NCBI GenBank assembly: GCA_030618065.1
Contig: JAUXEE010000063.1
Span: 1 to 8,297 of the forward strand
Origin: Gemmatimonadota bacterium
Lineage (GTDB): Bacteria > Gemmatimonadota > Gemmatimonadetes > Longimicrobiales > Gaopeijiaceae
Length of the DNA stretch: 8,297 bases
Direction: 5' to 3'
In this document: positions 1 to 6,280 of the stretch, piece after piece
How the letters are laid out: each line of letters starts with the position of its first letter
Position numbering within the stretch: position 1 is the first letter of the stretch
The notes under the pieces: model-generated
The model's input: the letters and a program-made list of their open reading frames with translations, nothing else
Databases searched by the model: none
What the model was told of the DNA's origin: nothing
Translations under genes and position numbers: made by a program

Positions 1-339
1 GGTGGGTTGGGCCGGGACTCCAATAGGGCCGGGGGTCTGGAGGGAGGGGTGACCACGGGGGAGCCCCTCCGGGTTCGGGGGGCTATGAAGCCCATCTCCA
101 CTCTTCGGAAACCCCTGGCCAGTGTGGATCTTCGGGACGGAAGTGTGGCCGACGCTGCGGTGGAGCGAAGCGATGTCTGCGCGGTGCCGGCCGCAGCCGT
201 GGTGGCGGAGGCCATGGTGGCCTTGGTTCTGGCAGACGCCTTCCTGGAGAAGTTTGGGGGGGACTCCATGGTGGAGCTTCGAAGGAACTTCGAATCATAC
301 CTTGCCCACCTTCTCCAACGTGGGTTTGGGCAACGGTGA
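1..339 (+). CDS. aroC: Chorismate synthase, C-terminal part (5' end cut by window)
   Basis: Chorismate synthase converts 5-enolpyruvylshikimate-3-phosphate to chorismate with reduced FMN, the last step of the cytoplasmic shikimate pathway. The reading frame is open from base 1, so only the last 112 residues are present. They carry the family's C-terminal signatures: SNRAGGLEGG near the left edge, then TTGEP, AMKPISTL, the ERSDVCAVPAAAVVAEA block and a closing LEKFGG segment. The wording is closer to the Bacillus-type enzyme than to the E. coli one. A TTG at base 7 is an internal codon, not a start, because conserved family sequence already runs through it. The stop codon overlaps the aroK start by four bases (GTGA), suggesting coupled translation with the other shikimate gene. 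Identification is firm; the true start lies outside the window. Confidence 0.96.
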   Translation, partial: GGLGRDSNRAGGLEGGVTTGEPLRVRGAMKPISTLRKPLASVDLRDGSVADAAVERSDVCAVPAAAVVAEAMVALVLADAFLEKFGGDSMVELRRNFESYLAHLLQRGFGQR

Positions 340-899
340 CAGGTCAGGCTCCTTTCGAGAGGATTCTCCTCGTTGGCTTCATGGGAAGTGGAAAAACCCG
401 TGTAGGTCAGCTTTTGGCAAAGGGCTTGGGATGGTCATTCCGGGACTTCGATCAGGAGATCCGTGCGCGGGTGGGCCTTCCCATACCGGAGATTTTCCTC
501 CAGCATGGGGAGAGTTTCTTCCGGGGCATGGAGGAACGGATCGGAGCCGAGCTTCTCCTGGACCGAGAGGTGGTGTTAGCCTCCGGGGGTGGGTGGCCCA
601 CCGCCCTGGGTAGGATGGAAGATCTCGGACCTTCCACCTTTTCGGCCTGGCTTACGGTCACGGCAGAAGAGGCTGTTCGGAGAGTTAGGGAGGAAGGACC
701 TACACGGCCCTTGTTGGCGGTGGCCGATCCCGTCTCCAGAGCCCAGGCCCTCCTGAAAGAGCGTGAGCCCTTTTATGGGAAGGCTCTTGTCGCTATTGAC
801 TCCATGCAGGGTGAACCCGAAGAGTTGGCTAGAAGAATCCAACACCTCATGAACGAGAAGGGGCGGGAGGTGACACCCCCCCTTCCTCCATACAAGTGA
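336..899 (+). CDS. aroK: Shikimate kinase
   Basis: Shikimate kinase phosphorylates shikimate at the 3-hydroxyl with ATP, the fifth step of the shikimate pathway, in the cytoplasm. The 187-residue product is of normal length. Visible motifs are the Walker A loop GFMGSGKT (residues 14-21), D39 in FDQEI, R63 in FFRGMEE, the GGG shikimate-binding loop (84-86), the lid segment TRPLL with R124, and R143 in KEREPFY. By family knowledge these match the substrate- and ATP-binding residues D34, R58, GGG 79-81, R117 and R136 of the Mycobacterium tuberculosis enzyme. The start is GTG, overlapping the aroC stop by four bases. No clear Shine-Dalgarno site precedes it, so coupling to aroC is likely. The last few residues are proline-rich (TPPLPPYK), encoded partly by a seven-C run. 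aroB, often next to aroK, does not follow here. Confidence 0.95.
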   Translation: MTGQAPFERILLVGFMGSGKTRVGQLLAKGLGWSFRDFDQEIRARVGLPIPEIFLQHGESFFRGMEERIGAELLLDREVVLASGGGWPTALGRMEDLGPSTFSAWLTVTAEEAVRRVREEGPTRPLLAVADPVSRAQALLKEREPFYGKALVAIDSMQGEPEELARRIQHLMNEKGREVTPPLPPYK

Positions 900-3424
900 T
901 GGGAATGGCAAAGGGAACGAAGGGAAAACGCCTCGTCATCGTCGAGTCTCCAGCGAAAGCCCGGACCATTGGTCGCTACCTGGGAAAGGGCTATGAGGTG
1001 GCGGCTTCTGTGGGTCATGTCAGGGACCTTCCGGCGAAGGAACTCGGCGTCGATGTGGAGCAGGGGTTCGAACCGAAATACGTCACCATCCGTGGGAAGG
1101 GGAAGATTCTCCAGGAGTTGAAGCGGAAGGCCAAAACCGCCGACGAGATCATCCTGGCCACGGACCCGGACCGGGAAGGGGAAGCCATCGCCTACCATGT
1201 GGCCGAACAGCTCGGTTACGAGAAGTCACCGGACCGATTTCACCGTGTCACCTTCCACGAGATCACCAGGGAGGCAGTTCTTCGGGCTTTGGAAGATGTC
1301 GGAGAGCTGGATATGGAGAAGGTGGAGGCTCAGCAGGCTCGGAGAATCCTGGACCGATTGGTAGGCTATCAGGTCAGCCCCTTTCTTTGGAAGCCGATTC
1401 GACCCGGCCTCTCCGCAGGAAGAGTCCAGACGGTGGCCCTTCGTCTGATCTGCGAGAGAGAAGACCAAATCACCGCTTTCGAGGCGGAGGAGTACTGGTC
1501 CATCGTGGCCCTTCTGGAAAAGGGCGGCCATTCCTTCGAAGCCAAACTCCACCAGATCGATGGGAAGGCCTTCACCCTCTCCTCCGAAGAGGCTGCCCGG
1601 GGGGTTCTGAAGGAGCTGGCCCACAAAGCCTTTCAGGTCACCAACGTCAAGCGGAGAGAGCGTCGGAAGAACCCCTTTCCGCCCTTCACCACTTCCACAC
1701 TCCAGCAGGAGGCGGCCAAGCGCCTCCGCTTCTCAGCTCGCCGGACCATGCGGACAGCCCAGCGGCTCTACGAAGGAGTGGAGGCAGGGAAACGGGGATC
1801 CGTGGGTCTCATTACCTACATGCGGACCGACTCCACCCGTGTGGCGGCGTCGGCCGTGGCTCAGGCCCGGGACTGGATCGAAGGCCAGATGGGAAAGGCC
1901 TTCCTGGCGTCCTCTCCTCGTCTTTTCCAGGGGAAACAGCAGAAGGGGGCCCAGGATGCCCATGAGGCCATACGTCCCACGGATGCCGGGTTCCACCCCA
2001 GTGAAGCCCGAGAGTTCTTGGGTCCCGATGAGGCCCGGCTTTATGAGCTGATCTGGCTTCGGTTCGTTGCCAGCCAGATGGCGCCGGCCGTCTACGACAC
2101 CACCACGGTGGATTTCGATCTGACCGGGGCCATCCAGAAACGGTATCTGTTCCGGGCCACCGGCTCCGTTGTGAAGTTCCCCGGGTTCACGCGGCTGTAT
2201 TTGGACACGACGGAGAAGGGTGATCACAAGCGTTTGGATGACCTGGAGCCCCTTCCTGAGCTGGAGAAGGGGGATGTCAGCCGACTGGTGGAGCTCCAGC
2301 CGAACCAACACTTCACCCAACCGCCTCCCAGGTTCAGTGAAGCGAGCTTGGTGCGGGAGCTGGAAAAGCTGGGAATAGGGAGGCCCTCTACCTATGCCCA
2401 GATCATCTCGACCATTCAGGATCGGGGGTATGTGGATGTGGAGAAGGGGCGTTTTTTGCCGACGCCTCTCGGTGACACGGTGGCGAAACTCCTGGTCCGG
2501 GTCTTTCCTGACATTTTCGATGTGAAATTCACGAGCCGTATGGAGGGAGAGCTGGACCGTGTCGAGGAGGGAGAAGTCCGATGGAGGGCTCTCCTGGAAC
2601 GGTTCTACGGCCCCTTCCAAACTCAGTTGGAGAGCGGCAAGTCCAATTCCGAAGAGATCATCAAGGAACTCTTGGCAGCCGAGGGCGAGACGTGTGAGAT
2701 CTGCGACCGCCCTATGCAAGTCCGATGGAACAAGTTCGGCCGGTTTCTGGGCTGTTCCGGGTATCCGGAATGCCGAAGCACCCGGCCCCTGGACTCTGCG
2801 GAGATCCAGGAGAGGAGCCTTGGCCTGGATCCCGGGTCGGGCCTTCCGGTTCTGGCCCGGGTGGGGCCGTACGGGCCCTACGTCCAACTGGGGAATGGTG
2901 ATGGGAAAGAGAAGCCCAAGAGAGTGAGTATTCCCCAGGGAATGACCCTGGACGAAATCAGTCTCAATTATGGCCTTCTCCTTTTGTCCCTTCCGCGGTC
3001 CCTTGGGAAGGACCCGAAGAGCGGGAAAGAGGTGACCGTGGGGATTGGCCGCTATGGGCCCTACGTGCATAGAGGAGGAGCCTACCGGAATCTCAAGACA
3101 CCCATGCTTCTCTTCGAGATCGAGCTGGACGAGGCCCTCAAACTTCTGGAGACGACGCAGGGACGGGAGGTTCTGAAAGAGTTGGGGCCGCACCCCGACA
3201 GTGGAGTGGATCTCAAAGTACTCGACGGTCGGTACGGGCCCTATGTGACGGACGGAACCCTGAACGCCAGCCTCCCGAAGGGTGATGACCCCAAGGATCT
3301 GGTCATGGAGGATGCTGTGGAGTTGTTGGCCAGGGCGAAAGCCCGGAAGGGGAAGGGCAAGGGGAAAAGGCCACGGGGTGGTGGCCGGGGAGGGGGAAAG
3401 GGTCAGAAGGGGCGCCGTGCCTGA
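896..3424 (+). CDS. topA: DNA topoisomerase I (type IA)
   Basis: Type IA topoisomerase relaxes negative supercoils by a transient 5'-phosphotyrosine link and strand passage. In the 842-residue product the TOPRIM domain opens with VIVESPAKA (E17) and holds the metal triad DPDREGE (D90, D92, E94). The catalytic tyrosine is Y308 in LITYMRTDS. HEAIRPT (356-362) and GRPSTYA (495-501) are further family motifs. One four-cysteine zinc finger follows (C600, C603, C620, C626), then three YGPYV-type repeats and a tail rich in K, R and G from about residue 813, likely for DNA binding. Length is usual for the family. GTG 896 shares GTGA with the aroK stop; ATG at 899 (TGATG) or 905 would shorten the protein by only one or three residues. 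No good Shine-Dalgarno site fits any of the three, so coupling to aroK is likely. The 3' end overlaps trmFO by eight bases. Confidence 0.97.
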   Translation: MMGMAKGTKGKRLVIVESPAKARTIGRYLGKGYEVAASVGHVRDLPAKELGVDVEQGFEPKYVTIRGKGKILQELKRKAKTADEIILATDPDREGEAIAYHVAEQLGYEKSPDRFHRVTFHEITREAVLRALEDVGELDMEKVEAQQARRILDRLVGYQVSPFLWKPIRPGLSAGRVQTVALRLICEREDQITAFEAEEYWSIVALLEKGGHSFEAKLHQIDGKAFTLSSEEAARGVLKELAHKAFQVTNVKRRERRKNPFPPFTTSTLQQEAAKRLRFSARRTMRTAQRLYEGVEAGKRGSVGLITYMRTDSTRVAASAVAQARDWIEGQMGKAFLASSPRLFQGKQQKGAQDAHEAIRPTDAGFHPSEAREFLGPDEARLYELIWLRFVASQMAPAVYDTTTVDFDLTGAIQKRYLFRATGSVVKFPGFTRLYLDTTEKGDHKRLDDLEPLPELEKGDVSRLVELQPNQHFTQPPPRFSEASLVRELEKLGIGRPSTYAQIISTIQDRGYVDVEKGRFLPTPLGDTVAKLLVRVFPDIFDVKFTSRMEGELDRVEEGEVRWRALLERFYGPFQTQLESGKSNSEEIIKELLAAEGETCEICDRPMQVRWNKFGRFLGCSGYPECRSTRPLDSAEIQERSLGLDPGSGLPVLARVGPYGPYVQLGNGDGKEKPKRVSIPQGMTLDEISLNYGLLLLSLPRSLGKDPKSGKEVTVGIGRYGPYVHRGGAYRNLKTPMLLFEIELDEALKLLETTQGREVLKELGPHPDSGVDLKVLDGRYGPYVTDGTLNASLPKGDDPKDLVMEDAVELLARAKARKGKGKGKRPRGGGRGGGKGQKGRRA
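2870..3247 (+). repeat. Three YGPYV-type C-terminal repeats within topA
   Basis: Within topA the motif YGPYV recurs at bases 2870-2884, 3053-3067 and 3233-3247 (residues 659-663, 720-724 and 780-784), roughly 60 residues apart. At the DNA level each copy contains TACGGGCCCTA or the close variant TATGGGCCCTA. These match the topoisomerase I C-terminal repeat known from type IA enzymes that keep few zinc fingers, where such repeats contact DNA. They are diverged protein-level repeats rather than recent DNA duplications: the sequence between them is not alike. Confidence 0.8.
3407..3412 (+). promoter_or_regulatory. Ribosome binding site for trmFO
   Basis: AAGGGG lies inside the end of topA, with the AAGG core six bases before the GTG at 3417. 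It supports this GTG as the trmFO start rather than any upstream codon in the same frame, which would make a long non-homologous, arginine-rich N-terminus. Confidence 0.55.
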
Positions 3425-4730
3425 GCCCATCAGAGTCATCGGAGGAGGTCTGGCGGGGTGTGAGGCCGCCCTCTTCTTGGCTGAGAGGGGCCACCGGGTC
3501 GAGCTCCTGGAGATGAGGCCCGGCCGGCCGACCCCGGCGCACAAGACCGGAGATCTGGGTGAGCTCGTCTGCACCAACTCCTTCAAGAGTGAAGACTCCA
3601 GGAATGCCCACGGCCAGCTGAAGCGAGAGATGGCGGCGCTGAATTCTCTTCTTCTTCGGGTCGCCGAGGAATCCCGAGTGCCGGCCGGCTCAGCGCTTGC
3701 CGTGGACCGGGCGCTCTTTTCGAAGGGGATGACCGACTCCGTCTCCTCCCATTCCCGGATCCGTGTGGTTCGGGAGGAGGTCAGGGAGCTTCCCCAGGGC
3801 CCCGCCATCATCGCGTCGGGCCCCCTCACCTCCGATGCCCTCTCCGCCTCTATCCAAAGCCACCTCGGAGATGACGGCCTCTCATTCTTCGATGCCATCG
3901 CCCCTATCGTCCACCGGGACTCCCTGAACGAGGATGTGGTTTTTGAGGCTGGCCGCTTTGGCGAGGATTCCGATTATCTGAACTGCCCCATGAATCCGGA
4001 GGAGTATCTTGCCTTCCTGGAGGCCTTGAGGACGGCAGACGCTCAGCAGGGGCATGTTTTCGATTCCGTTCCTTACTTCGAAGGGTGTCTCCCGGTAGAG
4101 GTCCTGGCGTCCCGGGGCGATGATACTCTCCGATTCGGCCCCATGAAGCCCATAGGTTTGGAGGATCCCCGGACCGGGGATCGGCCTTTTGCCGTGGTCC
4201 AACTTCGCCGAGAGGACCGGCAGGGGCAGATGTGGAATCTGGTGGGGTTTCAGACCCGCTTGAGAATCGGTGAGCAAGGCGGGGTCTTCCGGATGATCCC
4301 GGGGCTGGAGGAGGCGGAGTTCCTCCGTTGGGGATCCCTTCATCGAAACAGCTATCTGAACTTTCCGGGGTGCTTGACTGCGTGGGGATCCCTCCCGGAA
4401 CGCCGCGATCTCCTTTTCGCCGGCCAGATCACGGGGGTGGAGGGTTATACGGAGTCTGCCTCCAGCGGCCTCCTTGCCGCCGTGAATCTGGATCGGATTC
4501 TCGGCGGTGGGGACCCCTCCCTCCCCCCCCCGACCACGATGCTGGGGGGCCTTTACCGCTATTTGAGGGAATCGGAGCCGAAGAACTTCCAGCCCATGAA
4601 CTCCAACTGGGGCCTTGTGGACCCCCTGACGCGGAGAGTTCGTGATAAGAAGAAGAGGAGGGAAGCTCTGGCGCAGCGGGCCCAGGATGAATTCCACAGA
4701 TGGCTCGTCGAAGAGAACGTGGGGTCGTGA
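3417..4730 (+). CDS. trmFO: Methylenetetrahydrofolate-tRNA-(uracil-5-)-methyltransferase
   Basis: TrmFO makes 5-methyluridine at position 54 of the tRNA T-loop, taking the one-carbon unit from 5,10-methylenetetrahydrofolate and reducing with FAD and NAD(P)H. The 437-residue product has the FAD-binding dinucleotide fold at the N-terminus (VIGGGLAGCEAA, residues 7-18, with the E32 strand end), the LVCTNSF segment with C52, and FEGCLPVE with C224. By family knowledge these correspond to the two catalytic cysteines C53 and C226 of the Bacillus subtilis protein. FGPMKPIGL, NFPGC, QITGVEGYTES and the PPPTTMLGGL segment are also typical. Start is GTG 3417, chosen because the dinucleotide fold begins six codons later and an AAGG site precedes it. 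It overlaps topA by eight bases, and its stop overlaps the preferred xerC start by four. Older annotation called this family Gid or GidA-like. Confidence 0.96.
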   Translation: MPEPIRVIGGGLAGCEAALFLAERGHRVELLEMRPGRPTPAHKTGDLGELVCTNSFKSEDSRNAHGQLKREMAALNSLLLRVAEESRVPAGSALAVDRALFSKGMTDSVSSHSRIRVVREEVRELPQGPAIIASGPLTSDALSASIQSHLGDDGLSFFDAIAPIVHRDSLNEDVVFEAGRFGEDSDYLNCPMNPEEYLAFLEALRTADAQQGHVFDSVPYFEGCLPVEVLASRGDDTLRFGPMKPIGLEDPRTGDRPFAVVQLRREDRQGQMWNLVGFQTRLRIGEQGGVFRMIPGLEEAEFLRWGSLHRNSYLNFPGCLTAWGSLPERRDLLFAGQITGVEGYTESASSGLLAAVNLDRILGGGDPSLPPPTTMLGGLYRYLRESEPKNFQPMNSNWGLVDPLTRRVRDKKKRREALAQRAQDEFHRWLVEENVGS

Positions 4731-5650
4731 GCAGCCAATCCCAGGTGGAGGCCTATCTCAAGGTCCTGACCCACGAGAGACAGCTCTCGGACCATACCGT
4801 GGTGGCTTACCGGAGGGATCTGAACGACCTTTCGGGCTTTCTCACGGAGTATCTGGGTACGCCGGATTGGGAATGGAAAAACGTCGACCGGTTGACCCTC
4901 AGGAGCTTTCTGGGGTGGTGCCTTCGCAGAGGCCTCTCCCGTCGGACCATCGGCCGAAAACTCTCTGCAGTCAGGGGCTTCTTCCGCTTCCTCCACCTGG
5001 AAGACCGGCTCCCTGTCAACCCGGCCAGGGCCATGCGTGCCCCCAAGGCGGAAAAGCGTCTCCCCGGGCACCTCTCCCACCCCGAGATAGACGCCATTTT
5101 TCACCTGGCCGAGGCCCGGGCTGCCGAGAACACTCTTCCAGGCACCAGGACCCTGGTCATCCTGGAGCTCCTTTACGGAAGCGGCCTCCGCCTTTCCGAG
5201 CTCCAAGGATTGAACCGGGGAGAGTTGGATTTGAGGGCGGAGCAGGTGAAGGTCAGGGGAAAGGGGAGAAAAGAACGAATCGTGCCCGTCACGGGCCGAA
5301 CTCTTCAGGCTCTGGGCCGGTATGATCCCAGGAGGCAGGAGGCCCTGTCCAGGCGTACCGCCGCCATCGGTCCGGACGCCCTTCTGGTGAATGGAAAGGG
5401 CGGGCGTTTGTCCCACCGGTCCATCCAAAGGGCCGTCCGAGAGGTTCTGGAGAAGGCCGCTGCCGAGCAGGGCCTCAGCGCCCACTCTCTCCGGCACTCC
5501 TTCGCAACCCACCTCCTGGATGCCGGAGCCGATTTGATGGCGGTCAAAGAACTTCTGGGTCATGTCTCCCTCTCAACGACGCAGATCTACACCCACACAT
5601 CGAAGGAGAGGCTGAAGAAGGTGTACAGACAGGCTCATCCCCGATCGTAG
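4727..5650 (+). CDS. xerC: Tyrosine recombinase, XerC-type
   Basis: Xer recombinases resolve chromosome dimers at dif sites, normally as a XerC/XerD pair activated by FtsK at the septum. The 307-residue product has an N-terminal SAM-like DNA-binding domain (about 5-90) and a C-terminal catalytic domain with the full set of active residues: R155 (GSGLRLSEL), K179 (RGKGRKER), H253 and R256 (HSLRHSFATH), H279 (LLGHVSL) and nucleophile Y288 (IYTHT). It ends in the family's HPR motif. GTG 4727 is preferred because it shares GTGA with the trmFO stop, like other junctions here, and the protein then begins close to the conserved region. ATG 4700 would add nine basic residues and overlap trmFO by 31 bases. 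The XerC rather than XerD label rests mainly on the trmFO-xerC-hslVU neighbourhood; a lineage with a single Xer is possible. Confidence 0.92.
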   Translation: MSSQSQVEAYLKVLTHERQLSDHTVVAYRRDLNDLSGFLTEYLGTPDWEWKNVDRLTLRSFLGWCLRRGLSRRTIGRKLSAVRGFFRFLHLEDRLPVNPARAMRAPKAEKRLPGHLSHPEIDAIFHLAEARAAENTLPGTRTLVILELLYGSGLRLSELQGLNRGELDLRAEQVKVRGKGRKERIVPVTGRTLQALGRYDPRRQEALSRRTAAIGPDALLVNGKGGRLSHRSIQRAVREVLEKAAAEQGLSAHSLRHSFATHLLDAGADLMAVKELLGHVSLSTTQIYTHTSKERLKKVYRQAHPRS

Positions 5651-5719
5651 CGACCTGCCAGGCCCCTTCCTTGAGGAGTCCCGAGGGTTATTCTTCAGTA
5701 CCATTTTCTAGGAGTCGTC
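5651..5719 (+). other. Short intergenic gap xerC-hslV
   Basis: This 69-base gap is the larger of two non-coding stretches in the window. I see no strong terminator hairpin followed by a T run. TTGAGG at 5671 resembles a -35 box, but no good -10 hexamer lies at the usual distance, so a separate hslVU promoter is possible but not supported. Confidence 0.5.
5710..5714 (+). promoter_or_regulatory. Ribosome binding site for hslV
   Basis: AGGAG sits five bases before ATG 5720. It is the clearest Shine-Dalgarno site in the window and fits hslV not being coupled by overlap to the gene before it. Confidence 0.75.
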
Positions 5720-6280
5720 ATGAAGAAGCCTGAGCTACGCGCTACAACGGTTCTGGCAGTAAAGAAAGAGGGGAAGATCGCCCTTGGAGGTGATGGGCAG
5801 GTTACTCTGGGTGATACGGTGATGAAGGCCTCGGCCAAAAAGGTCCGGACCCTCAAGGACGGGAAGATCCTGGCGGGGTTCGCCGGAGCCGTAGCCGACG
5901 CTTTCAGCCTCTTCGAAACGTTGGAGGGAAAGCTGGAGCGTTACCCGGGGAACCTGACCCGAGCCTGCGTGGAGCTGGCCAAGGACTGGCGGACGGACCG
6001 ATATCTCCGAAGGCTGAACGCTCTTCTGATCGTGGCCGATAAGGAACGCCTTTTCCTGGTGAGCGGGGAGGGGGACGTCATCGAACCCGACGACGAGATC
6101 GTGGCCATCGGGTCTGGGGGTTCTTTCGCCCTGGCGGCGGCTCGGGCGTTGAAAGCCCACTCGGAGCTTTCAGCTCGGGAGATCGTGCAACAGGCGCTGG
6201 AGATCGCCGGGGATATCTGTATCTACACCAACAAACAAATCAGCGTGGTGGAGTTGGAGCAGGACGAGAAGAATGACTGA
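5720..6280 (+). CDS. hslV: ATP-dependent protease HslV, peptidase subunit
   Basis: HslV (ClpQ) is a proteasome-like N-terminal nucleophile peptidase that forms a double hexamer capped by HslU and degrades unfolded or regulatory proteins in the cytoplasm. The product has 186 residues. It opens with a short leader, MKKPELRA, followed by TT; T9 aligns with the mature Thr1 of E. coli HslV, so eight residues should be removed by processing. Proteasome-type active-site residues follow at D25 (GGDGQVTLG) and K41 (ASAKKVR), equivalent to D17 and K33. AGFAGAVADAF, ELAKDWRTDR, AIGSGGS and GDICIYTN are further family signatures. A TT pair rather than an exposed serine makes this a threonine enzyme, unlike B. 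subtilis ClpQ, which is reported to use serine. Start is set by AGGAG five bases upstream. The 3' end overlaps hslU by eight bases. Confidence 0.97.
   Translation: MKKPELRATTVLAVKKEGKIALGGDGQVTLGDTVMKASAKKVRTLKDGKILAGFAGAVADAFSLFETLEGKLERYPGNLTRACVELAKDWRTDRYLRRLNALLIVADKERLFLVSGEGDVIEPDDEIVAIGSGGSFALAAARALKAHSELSAREIVQQALEIAGDICIYTNKQISVVELEQDEKND
6261..6264 (+). promoter_or_regulatory. Ribosome binding site for hslU
   Basis: AGGA within the end of hslV lies eight bases before ATG 6273 and favours that start over the in-frame ATG at 6303. Confidence 0.5.

Noticed and set aside
865..873. GGGAGGTGA as the Shine-Dalgarno site of topA
   Set aside because: It lies more than 20 bases before any plausible topA start, too far for normal ribosome placement.
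3282..3416. Upstream extension of trmFO to an ATG at 3282
   Set aside because: The added residues are a frame-shifted reading of the topA tail, unlike any TrmFO N-terminus, whereas GTG 3417 places the FAD-binding fold at the usual distance.
3520..3535. CGGCCGGCCG palindrome in the start of trmFO
   Set aside because: It encodes conserved-region residues, is expected by chance in GC-rich DNA and has no partner copy elsewhere in the window.
1733..3898. Long open frame of 721 codons on the - strand across topA and the start of trmFO
   Set aside because: It is antisense to two firmly identified genes, shows no recognisable family motif and is what GC-rich coding DNA often produces on the opposite strand.
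5671..5704. Possible sigma-70 promoter before hslV (TTGAGG with a TATTCT or TACCAT element)
   Set aside because: The spacings of about 12 and 22 bases do not fit the usual 16-18, and no better -10 hexamer is present.
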